Source of the DNA: Bacteroidia bacterium
GTDB lineage: Bacteria > Bacteroidota > Bacteroidia > UBA4408
Length of the DNA: 64,000 nucleotides
Reading direction: 5' to 3'
Assembly (NCBI GenBank): GCA_020845635.1
Contig: JADLFI010000037.1
Coordinates: 154,853 to 218,852 of the forward strand
Within the stretch, counting starts at the first letter, position 1, and every line of letters begins with the position of its first letter. Positions 7,427 through 17,247 of this stretch are shown here, piece by piece. The notes beneath the pieces were generated by a model. The model was not told the origin of the DNA and did no database searches. It saw only the letters and a program-made list of their open reading frames with translations. The position numbers and the translations under genes were made by a program.

Positions 7427-10400
7427 TTATTTCAGTATTATTTTCTTAATATGCTCTGTCCCCTCAATGTTTACCTTAATTAAATAAATACCTTTGGCCA
7501 AGCTGCCCACATAAATTTGCTTTTGCTCCCCTGACGATAAACTATTATAACTCAATCTTTCTACGGTTTGACCAATAACATCTGTTATGTCCACAGAAAA
7601 ATTTCCTTGAATACTCTGCGCACTGCTTAAATTAATATAGTCATTAGCCGGATTAGGATACAGGCTAATAAAGTCATTATGATTCAAATAATTATTTACA
7701 TTAGTTACAATAACCTCAGCCAAAACCGGAACCATTGGGCTTAAGCAAACAGTACTTTGTTTCTCTATTTGCCAGTCATAAAAATAATAATATACATTTA
7801 ACCCTTGTGTTGAATTATTTATAGAAACCAAATTATTTACAGAGTACGGGTAAGTAACAGTACTTCCCTGACTTCTTTTTAAACGGGGCCCGTTGTTATT
7901 ATGCAAAATCTGATTTTGAGTAGCATCTGTTCCTAATTTATAATTGTTCCCGGCCGGAACATTAAAATTAAGTGTAATAACAGCCGAATCTACTGGAATA
8001 TTAACCATGATACTTTGAATTACATTATCATCATCATCAGTTAATGTAATCAATCTGTCGCCTGGTGTATCGGTATAAACTTTTACCGTTTTTAAAACAA
8101 AATCATCATAGGCATCAAAAATTAATGAGGCATTTACTGAATTAGAACTGTATGACGAATTTCCGGTAAACCTAACAGGTCCTACACTCTCGTTTCCGCC
8201 ACCATAGGTATAAGTATCTTGTACATAATAATAAGTAGAGGTTGTTAAAACAGGTGTAGTGAAGGTACTTCCATTGCCAACAGCAACAGTCCCCAATGAA
8301 TCTTCATACCATGTAAGATTATTTCCAGTAGCACTTAAAGTAATAGTCCCCTGATTGCTTACGTTACCTCCTGTTGCTGAAGGAGCTAATGCCGGATAAA
8401 CATTTATATTAACTGTATCAGTACTGTTATATTGGCAAGCTCCCATAACCTGAACAAAATAATTTCCACTTAACCCGGTAGAAATAGATTGTGTAGTATC
8501 GCCATTGGACCAAATATAAGAACTCCCCGGAGAGGCTGTTAATGTAATATTATTGCCCTGACAGAAGGATGTTTCTCCAGCCACCATAATAATAGGAGTT
8601 TCTATTGGATTTTCCTGCACTGTTACTACCGGAGATAAGTTGGAACATCCATTATTATCGGTTACTAATACCGAAAAACTCCCTGCTACTGATGTGGTAA
8701 GATTATCGCCCGTACTGTTATCGTTCCATAGATAAGAAGCATAGCCCTGAGCTGCATACAGTGTGGTGCTTTGTCCGTTACAAATAGCCTGAGTTCCACT
8801 AATAATATTACCGGTAATCGCACAAGTGTTTTCAATCACTGTAACAAATTGGTTGGCCGCTAAATTGTACAAATGCTGTACTATTCCTGAAGGCCAAACA
8901 ATTTTAGCAGAGTCAACTTGTTGGTTAAATCCTAAACCAAAATGCAACATAGAGGAGTTACATGTTCCATAACTCTCACCCGATCTAACTTCTCTGCGCT
9001 GTACACCCCACGGACCGTATATATATACATTAGCTCCAATGGCATCTCGACTTGATACTGTACCTTGTAAATCAAACGTAATAAAATTATTTACATCATT
9101 TCCATTATTTAAATACATTACATCATCATCTGATGCCGATGGATTATTGTACAAGCTCCCAAAACTGGCATAAATATCAATAAATCCATCATGGTTTAAA
9201 TCGCCTGTGGCAAAAGATAAAACCCCATTGTTGCTCATTAAATTATTTATTCTAGTAAATGTTTTATCGCCATTGTTCTTATAATAAATATAATTAGAAG
9301 AACCGCTAATCAATAAATCTATATAACCATCATTATCAAAATCTTCAAACAGCGACTCAATAGGATAAATTCCTGTTGTACTTACATTCGATGCTGTTAA
9401 CTCAATAAAATTCCCTGTTCCGTCATTCTCAAATATTTGTGAGCTATGATCATTGTTGATCGCCACCATATCAAAATCACCATCATTATCTATATCTCCA
9501 AAACTGGCTGTCCAGGTTTGCCATCCGTTGGCTATGCCTCTTGGGCCGGCATCTTCTTTAAACTTATTAGTTCCATCATTTACAAAAACTTGATCTATCC
9601 TTCTCAAATCGTTAACATTTTGGCTGCTTTGACGACATTTGGCAATATACAAATCCAAATCCCCATCACCATCAAAGTCTGTCCATACTGTTCCATAATT
9701 TCCTGAATTGTTAGGATCTGATGTTCCTGGCCAATTACCGGGATGCGTAATGGTATTAAAAACTATATCTTTATCTACCGACCATCCACCGTAAGTTCCA
9801 CTTCCTTGAGTTGAGGTAACATTAACCTCCAAGGTGCTGCCACTATATGAAACTACCTCTCCGGTCATATAGTTCTCAGCATTATAACCAACATATACAC
9901 TTTGTCCGTTAGTAAAGTTTAACCCACTCTGAATATTTAGTGTAATAATTCCGGTTCCAATGGTCAAACTCTGATTTGCATTTGCAATACGTCTGAAAGT
10001 TCCATTTCCGTTATTCATAAATATTTTTGAATAGTTTACATCATCACATCCAAATATATCAAGCCATCCATCATTATTAAAATCACCTACGGTAATATTT
10101 TGCCAAAAAAAGTTACCTCCTCCCAGTACACTAATGTTAGCCGTATAAGTACTACCATCATAATTGATTATAGCAACAGAACCTGTTGATCCCATTCCGG
10201 CAACTACATCTTTAATTCCGTCATTGTTAAAATCGGCTACGGTCATAGCCCATGCTTTACCCCCGGTAAAAGTCCCTAACGAATAACCTATAAAAGATCC
10301 GTCTCTTTGTTGTATATCAATATGTAAATCTGTACTATTGTTTAAACGAACAAGATCGTCTAATCCATCATTATTTACATCGGCCACCGAAACTGCACAC

Positions 10401-10534
10401 CCGCTGCGGTAATTTGCTGCATTATTGGGCAATTTGCTGTTGGCATTTGTAAACGATAAATTTTGAGCTTGAACCGACAAGCTGCATATTGTCAAAATTC
10501 CGACAATAGATTTAAGGTAATTTTTTGTTTTCAT
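7427..10534 (-). CDS. T9SS type A cargo protein with FG-GAP repeats, UnbV-like domain and Ig-like domains
   Basis: A 1035-residue secreted protein. Residues 1-23 form a signal peptide ending in VQAQ. About residues 45-470 hold repeated Asp-rich FG-GAP/VCBS units (DVNNDGLDDLV, DFNNDGIKDVV, DFDGDGDLDLY, DINNDGDFDMV), whose calcium-binding-like loops build a beta-propeller. About 480-570 match the ASPIC/UnbV domain (RRGEVRSGESYGT-like region and VWPSG). Several Ig-like domains follow. The C-terminus holds YPNPANDYINL and ends LAKGIYLIKVNIEGTEHIKKIILK-like, the T9SS type A sorting domain that leads to export and surface attachment. The substrate or partner is unknown. The next gene upstream on the strand is another T9SS cargo gene, a multiheme cytochrome, 34 bases away, so co-expression is likely. 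Confidence 0.85.
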   Translation of the reverse strand: MKTKNYLKSIVGILTICSLSVQAQNLSFTNANSKLPNNAANYRSGCAVSVADVNNDGLDDLVRLNNSTDLHIDIQQRDGSFIGYSLGTFTGGKAWAMTVADFNNDGIKDVVAGMGSTGSVAIINYDGSTYTANISVLGGGNFFWQNITVGDFNNDGWLDIFGCDDVNYSKIFMNNGNGTFRRIANANQSLTIGTGIITLNIQSGLNFTNGQSVYVGYNAENYMTGEVVSYSGSTLEVNVTSTQGSGTYGGWSVDKDIVFNTITHPGNWPGTSDPNNSGNYGTVWTDFDGDGDLDLYIAKCRQSSQNVNDLRRIDQVFVNDGTNKFKEDAGPRGIANGWQTWTASFGDIDNDGDFDMVAINNDHSSQIFENDGTGNFIELTASNVSTTGIYPIESLFEDFDNDGYIDLLISGSSNYIYYKNNGDKTFTRINNLMSNNGVLSFATGDLNHDGFIDIYASFGSLYNNPSASDDDVMYLNNGNDVNNFITFDLQGTVSSRDAIGANVYIYGPWGVQRREVRSGESYGTCNSSMLHFGLGFNQQVDSAKIVWPSGIVQHLYNLAANQFVTVIENTCAITGNIISGTQAICNGQSTTLYAAQGYASYLWNDNSTGDNLTTSVAGSFSVLVTDNNGCSNLSPVVTVQENPIETPIIMVAGETSFCQGNNITLTASPGSSYIWSNGDTTQSISTGLSGNYFVQVMGACQYNSTDTVNINVYPALAPSATGGNVSNQGTITLSATGNNLTWYEDSLGTVAVGNGSTFTTPVLTTSTYYYVQDTYTYGGGNESVGPVRFTGNSSYSSNSVNASLIFDAYDDFVLKTVKVYTDTPGDRLITLTDDDDNVIQSIMVNIPVDSAVITLNFNVPAGNNYKLGTDATQNQILHNNNGPRLKRSQGSTVTYPYSVNNLVSINNSTQGLNVYYYFYDWQIEKQSTVCLSPMVPVLAEVIVTNVNNYLNHNDFISLYPNPANDYINLSSAQSIQGNFSVDITDVIGQTVERLSYNSLSSGEQKQIYVGSLAKGIYLIKVNIEGTEHIKKIILK

Positions 10535-10568
10535 TGGAAGGGTTAATATTAATGGGTTGATGTGTATT

Positions 10569-12518
10569 TTATTGTTTTACTGTTTTAAAGAAAAAATTCT
10601 TTTTATTGGTTACAACTTTTACAAAATAAATGCCGGGTGATTCTTTAATCCATATCGTTTCGTTTTTATTACTGCCTTGTATATTTCTATTGTAAACCAA
10701 CTTACCTTCGCTATTATAAATATCTATTTGTTTAAGTTCCAACTTTCCGTAAGCATTAATACTTATTTTGCCATCATTTGTTATAGTTGGAAAAACCTTA
10801 ACCTCATCTTTAATATTCTCTAATGCACCGTTATAAGTAACTAACTGTAAGTTTAGCAAACTGTCTGCCGAAGCAACAACCGGTGTTTTATCGGCATTAT
10901 TATACATGTTCCTAAACGTATCTATTGGTGCTGAGCTATACGAGAACATATCACTCACAAATTTTGGAGGTAATGTTTGATAAATAATTCTTGCACTTAC
11001 ATTTATGGGAGAGTTTATCCCATTGATAGGGACATGAAAATGTACCTCATCAGTACCGGAACCTTCTACTCCGTTTATCTTATTAAAATCAGGATCGTTT
11101 AATGCATCTAACGATATTTTAGCAGTATCATAAGCGTAATGTTGTGTACTAAATCCAAGTGGCACCAACCTATTGTCTTTTAGCACTATCGCTGCTCTCT
11201 CTAATATAGTAGTTAATTGCGAGTTTACATCGCCCATCACCAATTCGTATATTTGATTCACGCCACTCTGATTAATAATATGACGGTGTGGTTCAAAAGA
11301 AGTGTTACTTTCGCCTGCTACGCTAAAATCACTATGCAATATTCCCGATTTAAAAACAGTATCATTATTATTGTCTTTCACTACAAATTGCAATATAGCT
11401 CTTCTTGATGGATAACCTGAAGGAAATTTATGTCCTGCTTTATTTAAGAGTTTTACTCTAAAATAAGCGCTATCGTTGACTATACTGTCAAAATGCAAAG
11501 TCAAATTTACCGATCTTTCTTTTAGCATCATTTCAATAGCAGTTATCGCTGTATCGTACTTAAAGTCCGGAGTAGTTATATTTAGGCTGTTTTTATGCTG
11601 CTTCATCAATTTTACCATAAATAAGTTAGCCCCTGCAAATGAGTGCTGGTTAAAAGGAGTTCTGGGAGTTAATGATAAATATCCATTGGCTATCATAATT
11701 GGATCGGTAATGCGTGCCATGTGGCAATTCTGACAAGTAATGTTGTTTTGATAATAATACGAATTTTTATGCTCATGAAAAGTGGCCTGCTCAATAAACT
11801 CCCCTCCGGTAAGGTTTCCATTCAAGTCAGCCGATTGTGTAAACAAGGTGTGACATGATGCACACGCTTCTGATTTTTCCATGTGTTCTCCATACATTGG
11901 CGTATAACCGGTATAAAGTTGCATTGGCCCCATCATAGGGTTTTGAAAAGGACCATATATATTTCGTGTAGTATCATAAGGTATTTGTCCGGAAAAAACG
12001 GTTCCTGTATTTGGCCCAATAGTATGACATCCGGCACATGAAACTCCATCAATGCCTAAAGAGTCATTATCAAGGTCGGCAATAGTGTAATTAGCTATCC
12101 CTTTGTAAACAGCATTATAATGCCCCATAGGTGCATGGCAGGTAACACATTTATTTTCTAAAGCTAAGGCATGTGGCGGATTAATAAGTTTCTCATGGCT
12201 TACCTTAGCTCTCCAGAATGGATCGCGTGCAGCATTAGCCATCATAGAAGGCTCCCAACGGTCAAACAAATTTACATCAACCAAATCTTCATTAATATTT
12301 GCCATCCCTAATGAATCAAAACCATGACAACCCTGACATCTTGATGAAGGCAAGAAATACTCGCCCGGCCCTATAGGCCCTGTATGCAATTGAAAAGAAG
12401 CTATTTCTTCTTTGGTATGATAATTTGAAGTTGCCTTATTAGTTAAAGAGGCCAGCATTGACATAATAAATACGGCTGAGACTATTAATGTAAGTACCGT
12501 AATACGCTGAAATTTCAT
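10569..12518 (-). CDS. Pentaheme c-type cytochrome with T9SS type A sorting domain
   Basis: A 649-residue protein with an N-terminal signal/anchor segment (about residues 5-25) and five CxxCH heme c sites: CQGCH (61), CVTCH (124), CAGCH (161), CASCH (219) and CQNCH (262). Extra histidines nearby (for example HEKLINPPH, MYGEHMEK, HEHK) could be distal ligands, as in the cytochrome c554 class. The remaining 350 residues form a beta-rich region and end in a T9SS-like tail (VFPTITNDGKISI, GIYFVKVV). This predicts an electron-transfer protein delivered to the cell surface; whether it reduces nitrogen compounds, metals or something else cannot be told. The ATG giving this length is preferred over an upstream TTG. 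The downstream neighbour is the FG-GAP T9SS protein. Confidence 0.85.
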   Translation of the reverse strand: MKFQRITVLTLIVSAVFIMSMLASLTNKATSNYHTKEEIASFQLHTGPIGPGEYFLPSSRCQGCHGFDSLGMANINEDLVDVNLFDRWEPSMMANAARDPFWRAKVSHEKLINPPHALALENKCVTCHAPMGHYNAVYKGIANYTIADLDNDSLGIDGVSCAGCHTIGPNTGTVFSGQIPYDTTRNIYGPFQNPMMGPMQLYTGYTPMYGEHMEKSEACASCHTLFTQSADLNGNLTGGEFIEQATFHEHKNSYYYQNNITCQNCHMARITDPIMIANGYLSLTPRTPFNQHSFAGANLFMVKLMKQHKNSLNITTPDFKYDTAITAIEMMLKERSVNLTLHFDSIVNDSAYFRVKLLNKAGHKFPSGYPSRRAILQFVVKDNNNDTVFKSGILHSDFSVAGESNTSFEPHRHIINQSGVNQIYELVMGDVNSQLTTILERAAIVLKDNRLVPLGFSTQHYAYDTAKISLDALNDPDFNKINGVEGSGTDEVHFHVPINGINSPINVSARIIYQTLPPKFVSDMFSYSSAPIDTFRNMYNNADKTPVVASADSLLNLQLVTYNGALENIKDEVKVFPTITNDGKISINAYGKLELKQIDIYNSEGKLVYNRNIQGSNKNETIWIKESPGIYFVKVVTNKKNFFFKTVKQ

Positions 12519-12733
12519 TGGGGATTTATATTGCAATATGTAAAATTATGTTTAATTTTTTATAAAATGAAAAAAATATTTGGTTTTGTATAATTCTTCG
12601 ATTCTTGAATCATTCTTGTAGAACCACTATTTTTCCTGTAAATATAAATTGTTTGAAATAACTAATTGGAATAGTATAATTACTCAATTATTTTAGAAAG
12701 TTAAAAAATCTAAACATATTAACAAATCTTATA
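12519..12733. other. Divergent intergenic region
   Basis: About 250 bases separate the divergent cytochrome and amino acid permease genes. The stretch is very AT-rich and holds a small GATTC-TT-GAATC inverted repeat near 12599-12610. It ends in the TATATTTG element of the permease. No gene was seen. Confidence 0.5.
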
Positions 12734-12741
12734 TATATTTG
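12734..12741 (+). promoter_or_regulatory. -7 promoter element for the first APC permease
   Basis: TATATTTG matches TAnnTTTG exactly and ends 24 bases before the ATG at 12766. This supports that ATG over the upstream in-frame GTG/TTG-type starts. No convincing TTTG box was found at -33. Confidence 0.5.
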
Positions 12742-12765
12742 TGCCTACACATAAAACAAGGAACT

Positions 12766-14442
12766 ATGGCAAATTTATGGGCAAAAAAATCCATTCCCAG
12801 TTTATTACAAGAAGCATCAATAGAAAAAGGAAGTTTAAAAAGAACCTTAGGCCCGGTTTCTCTAGTGGCTTTAGGAATAGGTGCTATTATTGGTGCGGGT
12901 TTATTTTCAATAACTGGTTTAGCTGCTGCTAACAATGCCGGTCCTTCCATTACAATTTCATTTATTATTGCTGCGTTGGCATGTGGGTTTGCCGGTTTGT
13001 GTTATGCCGAGTTTGCCTCCATGATTCCGGTAGCCGGAAGCGCTTATACTTATTCTTATGCAACTATGGGCGAGTTTATTGCTTGGGTTATTGGCTGGGA
13101 TTTAGTATTGGAGTATGCTGTAGGAGCTGCTACGGTTTCAATTAGTTGGTCACGTTACCTGGTAAAGTTTTTACAATATTATGATATTCACTTACCCCAT
13201 GCTTTAACTATTTCTCCCTTCGATACTTTAACTTTGGCTGACGGCACAGTAGTAAGCGGAATTATTAATTTGCCGGCTATTTTTATAGTCGTTATTATGT
13301 CCTTAGTATTGGTTAAAGGAACCAAAGAATCAGCTTTAATAAATAATGTTATTGTATTGATTAAAGTATCTATTGTTTTAATTTTTATTATCTTAGGATG
13401 GAAATTTATCAACTCCGAAAACTATGTACCATACATTCCTGAAAATACAGGGGAGTTTGGCTCTTACGGTTTCTCGGGCATTATTCGTGCTGCCGCAATT
13501 GTGTTTTTTGCCTACATAGGATTTGATGCTGTTTCAACTGCCGCACAAGAAGCAAAAAATCCAAAACGCGATATGCCTATAGGTATTATGGTATCTTTAG
13601 CTATATGCACTTTGCTTTACATTTTGTTTGCTCATGTTATGACAGGCGTAACCTCTTATCTTTCGTTTAAAGGAGCTGATGGAATAGCGCCAGTAGCTGT
13701 GGCTATTGACCACATGGGAACTACCGATGCAGCAGGTGTTGTTACTCCGGCTTACCCTTGGTTAAACAAAGCAATTATTCTTGCCATATTAGGTGGCTAT
13801 TCATCAGTTATCTTGGTCATGTTATTGGGGCAGTCGCGTGTATTTTATTCTATGTCAAAAGATGGTTTGTTACCTAAGATTTTTTCAGAAGTTCATCCCA
13901 AATTCAACACTCCTTCAAAATCAAACTTGCTCTTTATGTTATTTGTAAGTTTGTTTGCTGCCTTTGTACCGGCCAATGTTGTTGGTGAAATGACCAGCAT
14001 TGGCACTTTATTGGCCTTTATTTTAGTTTGCTTCGGAATATGGGTTTTGCGTATTAAACAGCCTGATGCCCCCAGAGCCTTTAAAACCCCATTAGTGCCT
14101 TTGGTTCCTATATTGGGAATAGCCAGTTGCCTATTTATGATGGTGTTTTTGCCTTACGATACCTGGTTACGTCTTATTATATGGATGATTATTGGCCTTG
14201 ATGTTTACTTATTTTATGGAGTAAAAAATAGTCTCTTAAGTAAAGATTCATCAGATCAGTCAGGATTAAAACCTTTATTAATATCAGGGGCTGCATTAGC
14301 TGTCTTTCTGGCAGGTATAGCATTATTGCACCATAGCTCTCTCAAAGAAGGCGAGAGTGATTACACTTTATTCTTCGTATCCATTATAATTGCGGTTATC
14401 CATTTGGTTTTATTTTTAGCCAAGTTATTCGTTAAGAAATAA
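12766..14442 (+). CDS. APC superfamily amino acid permease (cationic amino acid/YfnA-like)
   Basis: A 558-residue integral membrane protein with about 12-14 hydrophobic segments. The N-terminal LGIGAIIGAGLFSITG is the substrate-binding first helix of APC amino acid transporters, and FFAYIGFDAVSTAAQEAKNP is the conserved helix 6 motif. Length and C-terminal extension resemble the cationic amino acid transporter (CAT) subgroup, so import of an amino acid at the inner membrane is expected; the substrate is unknown. The ATG at 12766 is chosen because it follows the promoter element and starts MANLWAKKS. A terminator follows at 14470-14503, so the second permease is at least partly separate. Confidence 0.88.
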   Translation: MANLWAKKSIPSLLQEASIEKGSLKRTLGPVSLVALGIGAIIGAGLFSITGLAAANNAGPSITISFIIAALACGFAGLCYAEFASMIPVAGSAYTYSYATMGEFIAWVIGWDLVLEYAVGAATVSISWSRYLVKFLQYYDIHLPHALTISPFDTLTLADGTVVSGIINLPAIFIVVIMSLVLVKGTKESALINNVIVLIKVSIVLIFIILGWKFINSENYVPYIPENTGEFGSYGFSGIIRAAAIVFFAYIGFDAVSTAAQEAKNPKRDMPIGIMVSLAICTLLYILFAHVMTGVTSYLSFKGADGIAPVAVAIDHMGTTDAAGVVTPAYPWLNKAIILAILGGYSSVILVMLLGQSRVFYSMSKDGLLPKIFSEVHPKFNTPSKSNLLFMLFVSLFAAFVPANVVGEMTSIGTLLAFILVCFGIWVLRIKQPDAPRAFKTPLVPLVPILGIASCLFMMVFLPYDTWLRLIIWMIIGLDVYLFYGVKNSLLSKDSSDQSGLKPLLISGAALAVFLAGIALLHHSSLKEGESDYTLFFVSIIIAVIHLVLFLAKLFVKK

Positions 14443-14469
14443 AACTAAGCCTGGCTTGATAAATTCTTT

Positions 14470-14503
14470 AAGGACGGAAAATACAATAACACCGTCCTTT
14501 TTT
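14470..14503 (+). terminator. Rho-independent terminator after the first APC permease
   Basis: Stem AAGGACGG (14470-14477) pairs with CCGTCCTT (14492-14499) around a 14-base loop, followed by a run of T to 14503. It lies between the two permease genes and points along the plus strand. Confidence 0.8.
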
Positions 14504-14522
14504 ATTAAATATAAATTTTTAG

Positions 14523-15983
14523 ATGAAAGCTCCAACAAATTTTAAACCTACTCTTAGCCTTTGGGATGCAACTGCTATTGTTTCGGGTTCTATGATTGGT
14601 TCGGGAATTTTTATTGTAAGTGCCGATATGAGTCGTTTAGTGGGTGCTACAGGTTGGATGCTTAGTTTGTGGATTGCAGCCGGTATAATTACACTATTAG
14701 CCGCACTTAATTATGGCGAACTGGCGGGCATGATGCCTAAAGCTGGCGGCCAATTTGTTTACCTGCAGCGTGCCTACGGAAATTTTATATCTTTTCTTTA
14801 CGGCTGGACCTTATTTATGGTTATCCAAACAGGATTAATTGCGGCTGTTGCAGTTGCTTTTGCAAAGTTTACAGGAATCTTTTTTCCTATTCTTTCGCCC
14901 GATAAAATTATTGCCAACCTTCATTATTTCAAAATATCGGCTGCACAAATATTTGCTATCTTTAGTATTTTCTTGCTCACCTACATCAATTCAAAAGGTA
15001 TTAAAAACGGAAAAATTATTCAGTTCTTTTTTACCTCTACAAAAGTTGTTGCTCTAATAGTGCTTATTATAGCCGGACTATATACCGGAATTGGTACAAA
15101 TACCTTTTCGGCTAATATGAGTAATGCTTGGCAAGCGGTTACTTTTACTCAACAAAATAATGAATGGATAAGTCAATCGGTTAGCGGTATGGCATTATTG
15201 CTTGTATTTGGAACTGCCATTATTGGCCCTCTGTTTAGCAGTGATGCCTGGAACAATGTTACTTTTATTGCCGGAGAAATTAAAAACCCACAAAAAAATA
15301 TTCCGCGCAGTTTACTCCTAGGAACAAGCATAGTTACAATTCTTTACTTTTTAACTAATATTACCTACCTTAACTTGCTTCCTTTACAAGGTTCTCCGGA
15401 GGCTGCCGAGGTTATTGGCAGAGGTATTTGCTTTGCCGAAAACGATCGTGTTGGAACAGCCGCTGCTTCAATTATTTTTGGAAACACAGCAGTATATATT
15501 ATGGCGGCTTTAATTATGTTCTCAACCTTTGGGTGCAATAATGGTATTATTTTATCAGGCGCTCGTGCATATTATGCTATGGCCAATCAAGGATTATTCT
15601 TTAAAAAAGCTGCCCAACTTAATAAGTTTGGAGTTCCCGAATTTTCACTTTGGATACAGGCTATATGGGCAAGCCTTTTATGTTTATCGGGAACTTATGG
15701 CGATTTGCTTGATTATACAGTTTTTGCTTCTCTTATTTTTTATGTAATAACCATTGGAGGCATTATTGTTCTACGTAAGAAAGAACCTCATACACCACGC
15801 CCATATAAGGTTTTTGCATATCCTATACTGCCCATATTGTATATATTACTTGCATTAGTTATTTGTGCTATTTTACTCTACACTAAACCACAAAATACAT
15901 GGAGTGGTTTAATCATTGTGTTATTAGGAGCACCATTGTATTTCCTGATTAAAAAGAAAGAGAAAAATAATGAAAACTGTTAA
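14523..15983 (+). CDS. APC superfamily amino acid permease
   Basis: A 486-residue membrane protein with about 12 transmembrane segments, of normal APC length. SMIGSGIFIV is the helix 1 glycine motif, and GPLFSSDAWNNVTFIAGEIKNP is the helix 6 region. It resembles the L-type (LAT/SteT-like) permeases more than its upstream neighbour does, so the pair is not a recent duplicate. The substrate is unknown. The gene starts only 19 bases after the terminator. It overlaps the next small membrane protein gene by 14 bases, which indicates translational coupling with it. Confidence 0.86.
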   Translation: MKAPTNFKPTLSLWDATAIVSGSMIGSGIFIVSADMSRLVGATGWMLSLWIAAGIITLLAALNYGELAGMMPKAGGQFVYLQRAYGNFISFLYGWTLFMVIQTGLIAAVAVAFAKFTGIFFPILSPDKIIANLHYFKISAAQIFAIFSIFLLTYINSKGIKNGKIIQFFFTSTKVVALIVLIIAGLYTGIGTNTFSANMSNAWQAVTFTQQNNEWISQSVSGMALLLVFGTAIIGPLFSSDAWNNVTFIAGEIKNPQKNIPRSLLLGTSIVTILYFLTNITYLNLLPLQGSPEAAEVIGRGICFAENDRVGTAAASIIFGNTAVYIMAALIMFSTFGCNNGIILSGARAYYAMANQGLFFKKAAQLNKFGVPEFSLWIQAIWASLLCLSGTYGDLLDYTVFASLIFYVITIGGIIVLRKKEPHTPRPYKVFAYPILPILYILLALVICAILLYTKPQNTWSGLIIVLLGAPLYFLIKKKEKNNENC

Positions 15984-16308
15984 GCGCCCAACTATACTTA
16001 CTGTATTGTGTATTGCCTCCTTCTTATTGTCAATCATAAGTTTCCCTGCTATCTTCTCCCCTTTCATAAAAAAGAAAGGTGATTTTATTCCGGCTCTGTC
16101 GGGCATTTTAATATCAATGGAGTTTATTGCTATAGTGGGTATCTGGTATATGAAAAAATGGGCTGTCTTTTTTTATTTAGTTACTTTTCTTTTGTCCCAA
16201 AGTTTGTGGCTAAGTATTGATAACTGGGCTGTTTGGCGATTTATTTTTTCTTTAATATTTCTTATCTTTATAGCTGTGTCATACAAAAAAATGGACGATA
16301 ATTTGTAA
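15970..16308 (+). CDS. Small four-helix membrane protein, function unknown
   Basis: A 112-residue protein of unrecognised family. Four hydrophobic segments are predicted by eye: about residues 8-27, 40-60, 65-85 and 88-105. The C-terminus is charged (SYKKMDDNL). Its ATG lies inside the end of the upstream APC permease gene, so it may be co-translated with that permease. It is followed after 16 bases by the secreted LRR gene. No catalytic motif is seen. Codon use looks like that of its neighbours. Confidence 0.65.
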   Translation: MKTVKRPTILTVLCIASFLLSIISFPAIFSPFIKKKGDFIPALSGILISMEFIAIVGIWYMKKWAVFFYLVTFLLSQSLWLSIDNWAVWRFIFSLIFLIFIAVSYKKMDDNL

Positions 16309-16324
16309 TCTCGTTTTTCAAATA

Positions 16325-17155
16325 ATGAAAAGTAAAATACTAATCATATTTATCATAGTATCTTTCTTTTGCAGCTATGCAAATTACTCCATAGCCGGTC
16401 ATAACCAACTTGTTTGCAGAAGTATGAAAGCAGCTTTGGCTAATCCCGAAAAAGTAACCAAACTTGTATTACGAAGAATAGACAGTTTACCTTCGAGTAT
16501 TGAAAAACTCACCAATTTGATAGAACTTGATATCAGTAAAAGCAAACTAACCTCGTTGCCCCCTCAAATAGGCAAACTCAAGAAATTAAAAACACTAATC
16601 TTATTTAAAAATAAATTAAACTCACTCCCTGATGAAATAGGCGAATTGGAAAGTTTGGAACGTTTAGTTTTAAGTAGCAACAACCTGACCTTTCTGCCCA
16701 ATTCCATCTCGCGTCTAACACAATTAAAAGAACTGTCGGTAAGATCTAATAAACTTGACAGCATTACTGATAATATTGGAAAATGTATTCATCTGGAAAG
16801 GTTATTCTTATCCTATAACAATCTCACAAAAATACCCCGATCAATAGGTTTTCTGGTAAATCTAGAAATGTTGGATATAGAAAGAAATAATCTTAAATCG
16901 CTACCTCCGGAAATTAGATACTGTAACAGTCTTAAAGTGCTCAACATAAGCCGTAACAGCTTTTACAGATTCCCCGAAGATATTTGTTATTTAACCCAAT
17001 TGAACATACTTGACCTAAGCTATTATGGAGCTATTGGAATTACTCCTGCATGTATAAAAAACTTATCTCAACTGGATATACTCTATATAGATAATCGCAT
17101 AAGTATTCCACTCTCTACTGTTTCACGGCCACGCTTAAAAATTGTTTTAAAATAA
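16325..17155 (+). CDS. Secreted leucine-rich repeat protein
   Basis: A 276-residue protein with a signal peptide (about residues 1-24). About nine leucine-rich repeats of 23 residues follow, for example LTNLIELDISKSKLTSLPPQ and LESLERLVLSSNNLTFLPN, of the bacterial/plant-like LxxLxLxxNxLxxLP type. The repeats form a curved binding surface and usually mediate protein-protein contacts. There is no sorting domain, lipobox or membrane anchor, so the mature protein is probably periplasmic or released. The gene follows the small membrane protein closely and precedes a response regulator that has its own promoter. Its partner is unknown. Confidence 0.8.
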   Translation: MKSKILIIFIIVSFFCSYANYSIAGHNQLVCRSMKAALANPEKVTKLVLRRIDSLPSSIEKLTNLIELDISKSKLTSLPPQIGKLKKLKTLILFKNKLNSLPDEIGELESLERLVLSSNNLTFLPNSISRLTQLKELSVRSNKLDSITDNIGKCIHLERLFLSYNNLTKIPRSIGFLVNLEMLDIERNNLKSLPPEIRYCNSLKVLNISRNSFYRFPEDICYLTQLNILDLSYYGAIGITPACIKNLSQLDILYIDNRISIPLSTVSRPRLKIVLK

Positions 17156-17196
17156 ATGAATTGTTTTTCGTCAGTTTATTAATGATTTTCGGGGTA

Positions 17197-17229
17197 TTTG
17201 TATTTAATCGTCTGATTTAATTACATTTG
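17197..17229 (+). promoter_or_regulatory. Promoter of the two-component system
   Basis: TTTG (17197-17200) and TACATTTG (17222-17229) are separated by 21 bases, matching the Bacteroidota TTTG/TAnnTTTG architecture. The element ends 18 bases before the ATG at 17248. It therefore excludes the longer in-frame start at 17227, which would lie within the element. Confidence 0.65.
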
Positions 17230-17247
17230 TATTACAATTACCTATTC

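Noticed and set aside
12739..12765. Longer N-terminus of the first APC permease
   Set aside because: It would start inside the TATATTTG promoter element; the ATG at 12766 fits the promoter spacing.
12766..15983. Recent tandem duplication of two APC permeases
   Set aside because: Both belong to the APC superfamily but differ in length, motif wording and C-terminus, so they are separate subfamilies and not a recent duplication.
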